DNA of 13,877 bases from CAZDHT01 sp964505325 (lineage in GTDB: Bacteria; Planctomycetota; PUPC01). The stretch spans positions 1-13,877 of the forward strand of contig CAZDHT010000133.1 of assembly GCA_964505325.1 (NCBI GenBank), given 5' to 3'. Shown piece after piece: positions 1 through 7,861 of this stretch (its first letter is position 1; the number at the start of each line of letters is the position of its first letter). A program made the translations under genes and the position numbers. Under the pieces are notes generated by a model, which saw only the letters and a program-made list of their open reading frames with translations, ran no database searches and had not been told where the DNA came from.

Positions 1-2160
1 CAAGCCGCTTCAGCGCGGCCAGCCCCGTCGCAGCGCCGTCATCGCTCAGCCCGCCGCGCACGAAGAGATGCACCAGGTGCTCCAGCTTGCCCAACGCCTC
101 GAGGCCCGTGCCGGACGCCACGTTGTTGTAGAGCCGGAGATCTTCCAGGCTGCTCAGCCCGGCCAGCCACGCGACGCCCTGGTCGCTGATCTTCGGGCTG
201 TACAAGTACAGCTTCTTGACCTTCTTCAGGCCCCGCAGATGCGCGATTCCCGCGTCCGTGATGTTCCCGTTCGGGATGTGAAGTGTTACCAGCGTGGTCA
301 TCCGGCCGACGTGCGCCAGCCCGCCGTCCGACACCCGCGACGCTGGCACGTGCAGCCGGCCGAGCGTCATCTTCCCTAGGTGCGCCAAGCCCCAGTCGCC
401 CACGTTCGTACCGCTGATGTCGAGCCGTGCGAGCTTCGGCAACTTCGCAAGGTGCAGCATCGCATTATCACCGACATTCCCCGACCAAAGCGTCAGCTCC
501 TCCAGCTTCTGGAGTTCCTTGATCGGTTCCAGACGCGCGTCGTTCAACTCCGAGCCTGCGAGCGCCAGTCTCCACACGTTCTGTACCGCCGCCACATCGG
601 CGCGCGGATCGTTCGCGCCGAACACGCGCCGCAGGTACGCCAGCCCGGCGTCGCTCAGCCGTTCATCCGTCAGGATCAGCTCGCGGACCGCGCCCAGCCC
701 CTTGAATTGCTTCAGACTGAAGTCGTCGACGTCCACGCTCAGCCGCAGCGCCTCGAGCTGTGTGAGTTCGCCGAGCGCCGGAAGGCCCTCCCGAGTGACC
801 TCGCAGTTGATCAGTGTGAGCGACTTGATCTGCTTGAGCTTGGCCAACGCCGCGGCCCCGTCGTTATCGATCTCCCCGCGAATCCACACGTCGCGCAGGT
901 TCTTCAATCCGGCGAGTTTGTCGAGCGTCTTGCCGGACGCCGTGTTCTTGTAGAGGTGCAGCGTCTCGAGCGCCGGCAGTGCGGCGAGGCTCGCCAGCCC
1001 GGCGTCCGTCAGCTTCGGGCACGTCACGTACAGCCGCTTCAGACCTTTCAGCGGAGCCAGTGCCGCGACGCCCTTGTCCGTGATCTGCTCGCCCGACAGC
1101 GTCAGCGTGTGCAGCGCCTTGAGCGCCGCCACGTGCGGCAGCCCCGCGTCGGTCAGCGTTGTCGCCGGCAGACGCAGCCAGCCGAGCTTGCCAAGGCCCT
1201 TGAGCTGTGCCAGCCCGGCGCCGGCCACGCTCGTGTCCCGCAGGTCGAGCGTCTCCAGCGATCCCATCGACTTGAGATGCGCCAGCCCGGCGTCGGAGAC
1301 CTTCCCGCTGCGCACGGTAAGCTGCTTCAGCGCGCCACATGCCTTCAGATACGCGAGCGAGTCGTCTGTCAGCGCCGTGCCGCCGATCCCGATGCGGTCC
1401 AGCCCGGCCAGTTCCTTCAGGTCCGCCGCCGACGCCGCCGCGCCCCCGAACAGCCGGTTCAGCGCCGCCAGTCCCTTGCTCGACAGCTTCGAGTTGGTGA
1501 CGGCCAGCTCTTCCAGCTTGGGCAGCCCCTCCAGCCGCGTCAGCAGGAAGTCGCGGACGTTGCCCGCGCCCGTGATGTGCAGCCGTTCCAGATTCTTCAG
1601 CTTCCCGATCTCGGCCAGCCCCTTGTCGGCGATGGCGGTGTCGATCAGCGTCAGCGAGCGGAGTTGCGTCAGCTTCGCGAAGCCGTCCGCCGCATCCGGA
1701 TGGAGCCCGCCCCAGATCTCCAGCTCGCGCAGGCCCTTGAGCCCGGCGAACCGGTCGAGCGTCCAGCCGCCCGCCACGTTGCCGTGGAGCCGCAGTGTGC
1801 GCAGGCCCTTGAGCTTCGCGATCCACGTGTGGCCGAGGTCGCTCACCCGGTTCGAGTTCAAGTGCAGCTCGCGGAGCTTCGTCAGGCCGGTCAGGTGCGC
1901 GATGCCGCCGTCGGAGATGTTTCCGCCGGCCAGATGCAGCACCTCCAGTCCTTTCATCTGCCCGACGTACACCAGCCCGGCGTCCGATACGTTCGTCGGA
2001 TACAGCCGCAGGCGCTTGAGCGGCAGTGCGGTCAACTGCGACAGGCCCCAATCGCCGATCCCCGTGCTGCTGAGGTCGAGCGCTTCCAATGTGGGAATCG
2101 CCTTCAGATGCGGTGCCGCACCGTCCCCGAGCTGCGCCCCGGTCAGATACAGCTCCACGA
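1..2160 (-). repeat. Long-period internal repeat (about 276 residues, 828 bp) inside the LRR gene
   Basis: Landmarks that differ from ordinary LRR repeats recur at a fixed long distance. A (Y/H)xN(V/T)A(S/G)G motif begins at L399, L677 and L951, spaced 278 and 274 residues. An inserted RLFG or RVFG loop has its Phe at 514 and 790, spaced 276. A GDWGL motif followed by a shortened LRR has its Trp at 314 and 866, spaced 552, which is twice 276. The array therefore holds about two and a half copies of a block of eleven or so LRRs, with the third copy cut by the window edge. The copies are diverged in sequence. The outer boundaries are approximate. Confidence 0.8.
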
Positions 2161-2989
2161 GCTTCAGGTCTTTCAGGTGCGCAAGCTGGCCGTCGACCGC
2201 CACCGCGCCGCCCAGGCCCAACCGCTTCAACCCGGCCAGCGCTTTGAGATGAACGAAGTACTTGCCCTCGATTTTCAGCCAGTTCAGCGACAGTTCTTCG
2301 AGGGCTTTCAGCGCGGCGAGGTGTTTGAGCGCCCCGCCGGTGATCTTGTTACTGCTCAGGTCGAGCCCTGTGAGCGAGGTCATCGCCGCCAGTTCCGGCA
2401 GGCCCTTGTCCGTGATCGCCGTCCCTGCCAGGGTGAGCCGGACCGGGGCCGTCAACTGCTTGAGCGCCGCCAGCGACTGGTCGGTGATCTCCTTGCGCCC
2501 GGCCAGGCTCAACGCCGGGATCGCGCCCTTGTTCACCTCCGCGACCAGCGCCGCCAGGTCCTTTTCCGTCAGCGGCGACTTCTTCGGCGCGACGAACCAC
2601 GTGCCCTGCAGCGTCAGCTCCTTGCCTGGGGTCGAGCCGACCTTCGTGACGGCGCCCGTGTCGTCCACCTTGAAGACATCGAGTTCGAGCTTCGACGCGA
2701 AGCTCACCGTCTTCGGCTCCTCTTTCGGCTCGGGCTTGTCTGCGTGCTTGTCCTCGACGGTCACGGGCGGCGTAGTCGCCGCGGGGGCGCTGGTGGTTCT
2801 GTCTGCCGGCAGGTCCACGGGCTTGTCGGCCGGTCTGTCCGCCGCCTTGTCGATCTGCTTCGCCGGCTGCGCCGCCTGGTTGGGCTTGGCCGGCTCCTCT
2901 TTCTTGGAGCAGGAGGGGAGGGTGCAGACCATCGCGAGCACGACCGGGACCAGGCGCCACTGCGAGACGTTCAGACAGGGCCGCATCAT
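1..2989 (-). CDS. Giant leucine-rich-repeat lipoprotein (C-terminal end beyond the window)
   Basis: The frame is open from the ATG at 2989 to the left edge (996 codons), so the C-terminus is missing. The protein starts with a signal peptide ending in a lipobox (LPSC, Cys27), so it is probably lipid-anchored outside the cytoplasmic membrane. Residues about 28-92 are a Lys/Pro/Ala/Asp-rich linker. A short globular stretch follows (about 93-150), and from about residue 150 to the edge there are uninterrupted LRRs of roughly 24 residues of the bacterial type with an ITDxGLxxL core. Two tandem ATGs (2989, 2986) follow an AGGGAGG ribosome-binding site. The second has the better spacing (6 nt). The LRRs form higher-order units of about 276 residues (see repeats). 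LRR proteins of this type are abundant in Planctomycetota and are thought to bind proteins; the partner is unknown. The gene lies 151 bp after the GH123-like gene and has its own candidate promoter. Confidence 0.9.
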   Translation of the reverse strand, partial: MMRPCLNVSQWRLVPVVLAMVCTLPSCSKKEEPAKPNQAAQPAKQIDKAADRPADKPVDLPADRTTSAPAATTPPVTVEDKHADKPEPKEEPKTVSFASKLELDVFKVDDTGAVTKVGSTPGKELTLQGTWFVAPKKSPLTEKDLAALVAEVNKGAIPALSLAGRKEITDQSLAALKQLTAPVRLTLAGTAITDKGLPELAAMTSLTGLDLSSNKITGGALKHLAALKALEELSLNWLKIEGKYFVHLKALAGLKRLGLGGAVAVDGQLAHLKDLKLVELYLTGAQLGDGAAPHLKAIPTLEALDLSSTGIGDWGLSQLTALPLKRLRLYPTNVSDAGLVYVGQMKGLEVLHLAGGNISDGGIAHLTGLTKLRELHLNSNRVSDLGHTWIAKLKGLRTLRLHGNVAGGWTLDRFAGLKGLRELEIWGGLHPDAADGFAKLTQLRSLTLIDTAIADKGLAEIGKLKNLERLHITGAGNVRDFLLTRLEGLPKLEELAVTNSKLSSKGLAALNRLFGGAAASAADLKELAGLDRIGIGGTALTDDSLAYLKACGALKQLTVRSGKVSDAGLAHLKSMGSLETLDLRDTSVAGAGLAQLKGLGKLGWLRLPATTLTDAGLPHVAALKALHTLTLSGEQITDKGVAALAPLKGLKRLYVTCPKLTDAGLASLAALPALETLHLYKNTASGKTLDKLAGLKNLRDVWIRGEIDNDGAAALAKLKQIKSLTLINCEVTREGLPALGELTQLEALRLSVDVDDFSLKQFKGLGAVRELILTDERLSDAGLAYLRRVFGANDPRADVAAVQNVWRLALAGSELNDARLEPIKELQKLEELTLWSGNVGDNAMLHLAKLPKLARLDISGTNVGDWGLAHLGKMTLGRLHVPASRVSDGGLAHVGRMTTLVTLHIPNGNITDAGIAHLRGLKKVKKLYLYSPKISDQGVAWLAGLSSLEDLRLYNNVASGTGLEALGKLEHLVHLFVRGGLSDDGAATGLAALKRL

Positions 2990-2992
2990 CGG

Positions 2993-3000
2993 CCTCCCTT
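2993..3000 (-). promoter_or_regulatory. Ribosome-binding site of the LRR gene
   Basis: The minus strand reads AAGGGAGG just before two tandem ATG codons. It lies 3 nt from the first (2989) and 6 nt from the second (2986), so the second ATG may be the real start. The protein differs by one residue. Confidence 0.6.
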
Positions 3001-3083
3001 CGTTCGAGTGTCAGACGCGCGATTCGCGGCCACAGCGGTCGCAGCGAGGGCGTCTCCGGCCGGCTAAACCGGGATTGCAGCGT

Positions 3084-3111
3084 ATGCTACCATATCACCT
3101 CGTTGCGTCAA
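3084..3111 (-). promoter_or_regulatory. Candidate sigma-70-like promoter of the LRR gene
   Basis: On the minus strand, TTGACG (3111-3106) matches the -35 consensus at five of six bases. After 16 bp comes TAGCAT (3089-3084), matching the -10 at four of six. This would give a leader of about 90 nt. It sits in the most AT-rich part of the gap between the two genes. Planctomycete promoters are poorly defined, so this is only a pattern match. Confidence 0.35.
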
Positions 3112-3131
3112 GGTCTCGCATCAGACGGAGG

Positions 3132-3150
3132 GCGGAGGGGTCACCTCCGC
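3132..3150 (-). other. Short GC hairpin over the stop codon of the GH123-like gene
   Basis: A perfect 7-bp inverted repeat (GCGGAGG/CCTCCGC) has a 5-nt loop that contains the TGA stop of the upstream gene. No T-run follows on the minus strand, so it does not look like a classical intrinsic terminator. It could slow termination or protect the 3' end, or be chance in GC-rich DNA. Confidence 0.35.
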
Positions 3151-6116
3151 TCACTGCGGTTCGTTACTCGTCGCGACCCGATTCCCTGTCGGAAGAACCG
3201 AGCCTTCTCCTCCGCCGAGGGACCGGGGCCGCCAGCGGCCTTGGCAGCCGCCGCGTAGAGGTCCCAACTGCGCTCCTGCCAGCCGCCGTAGTACTCCGAG
3301 ACGCGCGGCTCGGAGTACGCGGGGGGTATGTGCAGCGTCTCCTGGATGCGCCGGTCAAGGACGGCTTGCGCGGCCTTGGCATCGGCGTCGTTGAGGACCC
3401 GCCCCTCAAGCTTCCTCTCCAGGAAGATGCGGGCCTCCGTCTCCTGGACGCCCTCCTTCAGGCACTCGAACCGGGCGCCCGAATCGGCCCCATTCTGTCC
3501 GTGCCAGAGCACTGCGGTGACGGGCATCCCCACCTGGACGCCCCCGCGCCAGCCGGCTTGGTAGGTTCCCGCCCAGTAATCGGCGCCGATACGTGCCACG
3601 CCTCGGGCGCCGTGGACAATGGCCCGCTCCGGCGCCAGCCGGTAGCAGAGCGGTGGGGAGGTTCCCTCCACGGTGATCACCGTGTTCACCACACGGGGGA
3701 GGACCAGATGGAGCATGGGGTTCTTCCATCCCTTGCGGCTGATGATCCGGAGCTGCCCGGTCGCCCTGTCGCGATGGTGGCAGCTCCGCAGATAGTAGAT
3801 CGAGGAAACGAAGGTGAAGCCGTCCTTGCCGAGGCCCCTGGGGCTGTGGCAGCCGCGCGCCCAGCCCACCCCGGGGGCCAGCTCGGCCAGCATCTGCTGG
3901 GTCTTCGCGCAATACCCGCCGGTCCTCCGGTGATCGAACGTGTCCCAGTAGAACCCCCAGTGCATGGCTCCCTCCAGGCCCCGTGCGGCCAGCCGTTTCT
4001 TCAGGCCTGTGACCAACGGCCGCCAGAACGCTTTGGCCTCGTCCGTCCCCGGTTCGGGCACGTCGAGCAGCGAGAGCTTCTTGCCCTCCTTGACCAGCAC
4101 GCGGGGCTTGACGAACAGGCTGTTGTCCGTCGGGTGGCCGACCACGAAGCACACGCAGCGCGGCTTGAGATACTTGCAGGCCAGCTTGAGGTAGCGGTCA
4201 AAGGCCGAGAAGTCGCAGTCCCAGGCGCCCTTGGCACCGCGCACCCATCGGATCATCGAGTCCTCCCGGTTGCCGAACTCGCTGCCCGTCAGCACGGGGA
4301 TCACCAGGAAGTCGTTGCCGATCTCGGCCAGGAGCCGGAACGAGTTCTCCATCAGCCGCAGATGCTCGTCGCTCCAGAGCTCGGCTTTGTAGTGGGCGGC
4401 CACACCGTAGGGCGACTGCTCCAGGGCCATGACCGTCTCGAAATCCAACGGGTCAGGCAGGGTCCAATCCATGACCCAGAGCTTGATGGGCAGCTTGGCG
4501 GCCTGGCCCCTCGCAATGATGCTAAGTTCCCCGCGGTACTCGCCCGGCCGGGCGCCTTTGGGTACCTTGACCGTCACCCACACCGGCAGGCAGGAGTTGG
4601 CAGGCACCGTCTTCGGCGCGGACGCGGCCAACTGGTCGAAGAAGGCAATGGTCTGGATGAGGGACTTGAAGTCCTTGCCCGGTTCGCCGGAGCCATAGGT
4701 TTGCACGGCCCGCCTGACGGCCGGCAATCTGGCGGGACTCCGCTCCCCCAGCCTGGGAGAACCGCGGCCGACTCCCAGGTCCGCGAACCGGGTCACCGGG
4801 AGAGGAACTCCGTAACGGATGGTCACCGCCCCCGCCGGGATCCTGCTCCCGCCGGCGTGCACGAGGGCTCTGACCGAAGCCTTCACGCGGGCCAGCGGGC
4901 CGCTGGTGCTCAGGACCGCCTGGGCCGAGTAGGAACCATTGCGCGCCCCGACCAGACGCAGTGGTGCGGGGGCCCGGCCTGGCGGCCCAAACTCGGGAGA
5001 GAAGCAGCGCCGGTGGATGTCCTCCGTCCAGACCTGGATGCCCGGGGGGCGCGCCTCTGCCCGCACGGATCCGGGCGGCTCCGCGGTCAGCTTCGCATAC
5101 TTCAAGAGTCCGTGCATCCAGACGACCCCGCCGAAATAGCCCCAGCCGTTGTGGCTTCCCAGGCGCTTACGGTCGTGAATCACCGGGTTGAGGTCGCTGC
5201 GATGCACCTCAATGGCGACGACGTTGGCTCCCTTGCGCAGGAGCCCCTTTGGGAGTGCCACGGGCCCGAGCTTCCTGTCGCGGATGTCCCGCACCTTCTC
5301 GTACTCCTGGCGGGTGAAAGTCCAGCGGCCGCAGCCCTGGCGGTAGTAGTTCACGACGTCCGCGGCCGGGATCTTGAAGGTCTTGGGGTTGGCCCGGAAC
5401 TGGTCCTTCACCCAGACCCAGTCGCCGCCCTTGGGCCCGGGGAAGACGTCCGACCACAACTCCGGCAGCGGCCGCTGCTGGTTGCCGCCAGGCACCAGAT
5501 CCGTAGGCGGAAGTACGTACGCTTCGAGCGGATAGTCCTCGCCGGGGGTATCGGGCTCGAGCTCGCCCTTGGGCAGGTGTCCCCTCGCTATCTCCCGCCC
5601 GTTGACGTAAACGACCACTCCGCCCCGGTAGGTCAGGTCGAGCTTGAGTTCCCGAACTCTGTCAGGGTTGTCCACGACCACAGATGTCCTGAAGCAGGCC
5701 AGCCCCACGGCCAGTCCCAAGGTGGAGGCGCCCGGGCCGGTCATGAAGGGGCTCTTATGCCGCACCCAGCCGGAGTCGTTGAAATCCGGCTTGGTCCAGT
5801 CGGCGGGAGGAGGCGCCGAGCGGATGAGGTAGGCGAGCGGCGTGGAAGTGCCGTGCCCGGCATACCAGCCCAGGTCGAAATAGGTGCGGCGTTGGAGCCG
5901 GCGGGCCCGCGCGTCCGTGCCGAGCCCCGCCAACCCGGCCGGCGAGACTCTCGACGCTGAGAAGGTGAAGTGGTAGCGCCAGTACCCGTTCATCAGGTCC
6001 AGCGTCGCACCGCCGGGCTCGCCCGCCGCGGCTGGGAGCGGTGCCAGCGTCGCGGCGGACCACAGAACCAGCAGTAAGGGCACGGTACTCAGATTGCGGG
6101 GCATTGCACACGTCAT
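3141..6116 (-). CDS. Secreted GH123-like multidomain protein (DUF4091-like barrel), catalytic pair not seen
   Basis: The product has 991 residues. A signal peptide (about 1-31, ending PAAAG) predicts export. Residues about 85-345 resemble a galactose-binding-like jelly roll, with WTKPDF..SGW near 105 and a VYVNGREIARGHLPKGE block near 165-190. Residues about 365-560 resemble the GH123 N-terminal beta-sandwich, with the family-typical LPVWVTVKVPKGARPGEYRG near 507-526. A barrel-like region follows, with ELWSDEH (about 580), GNREDSMIRW (about 615) and FWRP (about 695). GH123 enzymes are beta-N-acetylgalactosaminidases using an adjacent Asp-Glu pair. Here the strand where I would place it reads GFYWDTFD (about 720-727), with no DE, so activity is doubtful. 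The start at 6116 has a modest GGAAAGA upstream; the next Met (residue 5) has none. It lies 78 bp after the transglutaminase-like lipoprotein gene, probably in one operon. The plus-strand gene at 11817 is a paralogue. Confidence 0.8.
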   Translation of the reverse strand: MTCAMPRNLSTVPLLLVLWSAATLAPLPAAAGEPGGATLDLMNGYWRYHFTFSASRVSPAGLAGLGTDARARRLQRRTYFDLGWYAGHGTSTPLAYLIRSAPPPADWTKPDFNDSGWVRHKSPFMTGPGASTLGLAVGLACFRTSVVVDNPDRVRELKLDLTYRGGVVVYVNGREIARGHLPKGELEPDTPGEDYPLEAYVLPPTDLVPGGNQQRPLPELWSDVFPGPKGGDWVWVKDQFRANPKTFKIPAADVVNYYRQGCGRWTFTRQEYEKVRDIRDRKLGPVALPKGLLRKGANVVAIEVHRSDLNPVIHDRKRLGSHNGWGYFGGVVWMHGLLKYAKLTAEPPGSVRAEARPPGIQVWTEDIHRRCFSPEFGPPGRAPAPLRLVGARNGSYSAQAVLSTSGPLARVKASVRALVHAGGSRIPAGAVTIRYGVPLPVTRFADLGVGRGSPRLGERSPARLPAVRRAVQTYGSGEPGKDFKSLIQTIAFFDQLAASAPKTVPANSCLPVWVTVKVPKGARPGEYRGELSIIARGQAAKLPIKLWVMDWTLPDPLDFETVMALEQSPYGVAAHYKAELWSDEHLRLMENSFRLLAEIGNDFLVIPVLTGSEFGNREDSMIRWVRGAKGAWDCDFSAFDRYLKLACKYLKPRCVCFVVGHPTDNSLFVKPRVLVKEGKKLSLLDVPEPGTDEAKAFWRPLVTGLKKRLAARGLEGAMHWGFYWDTFDHRRTGGYCAKTQQMLAELAPGVGWARGCHSPRGLGKDGFTFVSSIYYLRSCHHRDRATGQLRIISRKGWKNPMLHLVLPRVVNTVITVEGTSPPLCYRLAPERAIVHGARGVARIGADYWAGTYQAGWRGGVQVGMPVTAVLWHGQNGADSGARFECLKEGVQETEARIFLERKLEGRVLNDADAKAAQAVLDRRIQETLHIPPAYSEPRVSEYYGGWQERSWDLYAAAAKAAGGPGPSAEEKARFFRQGIGSRRVTNRSERR

Positions 6117-6194
6117 GGGCTCTTTCCGCTTTGCGGGTTCCCGATCCCTTTGCCGCTGCAGGCCGCTGGCGCCGTGCGCTCGGCCGGCAGTCGG

Positions 6195-7730
6195 TCAGGG
6201 CGCCACGCTCAAGCGCAGCGAGCCCATCCGCGGGTACTTGGGCCCCTTGACCTCGACGCTGAACGTCCCGCTCTGCGAGAAAGTCCTGCTGACCTGCCGG
6301 GGGCTCGCCCAGCCTGGTCCCTCGGCCCAGTTGTAGGTGACGGTCAGAGGCGCACCGAAGCCGGCCGCTTCGACGCTTACGATATTCCTGCCGGGCACGA
6401 GGTGGGGGAGCGAGTAGGGGTTCAACTGGAAATGGGTCTTGAGTTTGAGATTCGCGAACGCGCCGCCCGCGGGCACGCCGATCTTGAGCCAGTAGCCGTC
6501 GAAGGCGCCGTCGACGGCCTCGATGAAACGCGCGGTGACGGCATTGCCCTCGGCTCTCACCTCGACCGGCTTCCAGGTCTTGCCGCGATCCACGCTCACG
6601 GCGACGCTGAACTTGCCCGTGCCGGAGCGGGTCAACTCCAGTTCGCCGGCGGTGGTGACGTACGGGCAGTTGACCGAGAAGACGATCTCGCCCGTCTTGC
6701 CCGCGTTCTCTGTCCGCAGCGACGCCACGCCGCCCCTCTTGCCCGGTGCCAGGTTCCGCTGCCTCACCACCGCGTCGGTGTAGTGGCCGGTGGCGAGGTC
6801 GGGCCGGTAGACCAGGTGGCCGGCGCCCCAGTGGCGGTATTTCGTATCCCAGGCGTGGGGTTCGTAGATCGGCCAATTGACCGTGTCCTTGCGGTCGCGC
6901 CGCCCGCACCCGTGGCGCGGGCCGGTGTCTTTCTTGTAGTATCCCTTGCGGAACCAGTACTTGCCCGGCATCCAGGTGCGGACGTAGGTCTCGCCACGCC
7001 TCAGCGTGATCTTGCCGAAGGGCTCCTTGATGACCGGTGTATACTTGCGCGCCTCCGGGAAGTCGCCCAGGTCCCGCCACCCGTTGCTCCGGGCGAACGT
7101 CCCGACGGAGTCCCCGCAGAGGAGGAAGCCGGGGCAGGCGCGGCCCTCCTTGACCGCGTCGCTCACGATGGTGGTGTCTTTCCTGATCTGCCCGATGCTG
7201 GCGATGGTCGGCGGCTTGCCGCGGTCGTAGACGTAGAAGTTCATGTGTGGGTCGAACAGGTGCCATTTGCCCCCGTAGAAGACCTGGATGACGTGATGGC
7301 CCCCAGTGGCCCAGCCCCGGCACTTGTATCCGAGCCGATCGAGCAGGACCCACATCGGCGTCGTCTGGCGCAGGCAACTGCCGTGGCCGTGAATGTGGAT
7401 CATGTTGTGGAAGTTGTAGGCGTACCGGAGCGGCCCGTCCCCGTGGTAGATCAGGCGACGGATCCAGTGGAACACGGCAAGCACTTTCTCCTCGTCAGTC
7501 ATGCCCTCCTTGATCAGGCACTTGACGATCCGGTCGACGGTCCGGCAATCGACTGACTTGTCCGTTCCCACGTGCGGATCGGCCACGACCCTCGGCGCGT
7601 CGACCACGACCCTCGGCGTGTCGGGCACGGCCCTCGGCGCGTCGGGCGCGGCCGCGCATCCGGCGGCGAGCAAGGAGAGAATAGCGCACGACAATATCAC
7701 CGGCGTCCTGGCGCCCTCAGAGGTGCACAC
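6195..7730 (-). CDS. Transglutaminase-like lipoprotein
   Basis: The product has 511 residues and begins at a GTG at 7730, chosen because AAGGA lies 6 nt upstream and the frame then opens with a signal peptide ending LLAAGC (Cys25), a lipobox. A linker of 7-residue Pro/Asp/Arg repeats follows (about 26-52). The transglutaminase-like core spans about 60-165 with all three catalytic residues: Cys119 in GHGSCLRQ, His145 in GGHHVIQVF, and Asp160 in KWHLFDPH. Such bacterial domains may act as proteases, peptidases or amide transferases, and sequence alone does not decide. Residues about 330-511 look like a beta-rich C-terminal part with a VSVDRGKTW turn and NPYSLPHLVPGRN. It is probably anchored on the periplasmic side of a membrane. 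It precedes the GH123-like gene by 78 bp on the same strand, suggesting joint expression. Confidence 0.85.
   Translation of the reverse strand: MCTSEGARTPVILSCAILSLLAAGCAAAPDAPRAVPDTPRVVVDAPRVVADPHVGTDKSVDCRTVDRIVKCLIKEGMTDEEKVLAVFHWIRRLIYHGDGPLRYAYNFHNMIHIHGHGSCLRQTTPMWVLLDRLGYKCRGWATGGHHVIQVFYGGKWHLFDPHMNFYVYDRGKPPTIASIGQIRKDTTIVSDAVKEGRACPGFLLCGDSVGTFARSNGWRDLGDFPEARKYTPVIKEPFGKITLRRGETYVRTWMPGKYWFRKGYYKKDTGPRHGCGRRDRKDTVNWPIYEPHAWDTKYRHWGAGHLVYRPDLATGHYTDAVVRQRNLAPGKRGGVASLRTENAGKTGEIVFSVNCPYVTTAGELELTRSGTGKFSVAVSVDRGKTWKPVEVRAEGNAVTARFIEAVDGAFDGYWLKIGVPAGGAFANLKLKTHFQLNPYSLPHLVPGRNIVSVEAAGFGAPLTVTYNWAEGPGWASPRQVSRTFSQSGTFSVEVKGPKYPRMGSLRLSVAP
7587..7649 (-). repeat. Three 21-bp tandem repeats encoding the lipoprotein linker
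   Basis: Three adjacent 21-bp units (7587-7607, 7608-7628, 7629-7649) differ at only a few positions and keep the frame, giving seven-residue units of the type DAPRVVV, DTPRVVV and DAPRAVP. They lie just after the lipidated Cys, where flexible linkers usually sit. The number of copies may vary between strains by slipped-strand replication. Confidence 0.8.
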
Positions 7731-7736
7731 GCGACA

Positions 7737-7741
7737 TCCTT
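7737..7741 (-). promoter_or_regulatory. Ribosome-binding site that decides the GTG start
   Basis: AAGGA on the minus strand lies 6 nt from the GTG at 7730. An ATG at 7737 is in a different frame and overlaps this site, so it is not the start. Confidence 0.6.
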
Positions 7742-7763
7742 ACCGAACCGGTCGGGGTTCTCC

Positions 7764-7781
7764 GGCCCCAAGATGGGGGCC
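7764..7781 (-). other. GC hairpin in the leader of the transglutaminase-like lipoprotein gene
   Basis: A 6-bp perfect stem (GGCCCC/GGGGCC) with a 6-nt loop lies between the candidate -10 and the ribosome-binding site. It has no T-run. It could be a leader structure or the leftover transcription end of the decayed gene upstream. Confidence 0.35.
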
Positions 7782-7787
7782 TGCCAT

Positions 7788-7814
7788 GTTATAACAGACG
7801 CCGTGCGAAGGCAA
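7788..7814 (-). promoter_or_regulatory. Candidate promoter of the transglutaminase-like lipoprotein gene
   Basis: On the minus strand, TATAAC (7793-7788) matches the -10 consensus at five of six bases, and TTGCCT (7814-7809) is a weak -35 with a short 15-bp spacing. The -10 overlaps a perfect 10-bp palindrome, TGTTATAACA (7787-7796), which could be an operator half-site pair. The 131-bp gap after the pseudogene holds no other feature I can see. Confidence 0.35.
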
Positions 7815-7861
7815 GCCAGGAACATGGCGCGTGGCCGTCATGGCCTCCTGTCGCTCGCCGC

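Noticed and set aside
380..3067. Open frame of 895 codons on the plus strand, opposite the LRR gene
   Set aside because: It is antisense to a coherent LRR protein, has no ribosome-binding site, and is a low-complexity Arg/Gln/Leu-rich translation typical of GC-rich shadows of LRR genes.
2262..5960. Open frame of 1232 codons on the plus strand
   Set aside because: It crosses the start of the LRR gene and most of the GH123-like gene in antisense, shows no recognisable domain or start signal, and its length follows from GC-rich third positions on the other strand.
5755..7377. Open frame of 540 codons on the minus strand
   Set aside because: It is in another frame of the transglutaminase-like lipoprotein gene and the start of the GH123-like gene, both of which are supported by signal peptides and motifs. 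It is Arg-rich without a domain.
7764..7781. Intrinsic terminator
   Set aside because: The stem is GC-rich, but no T-run follows in either direction.
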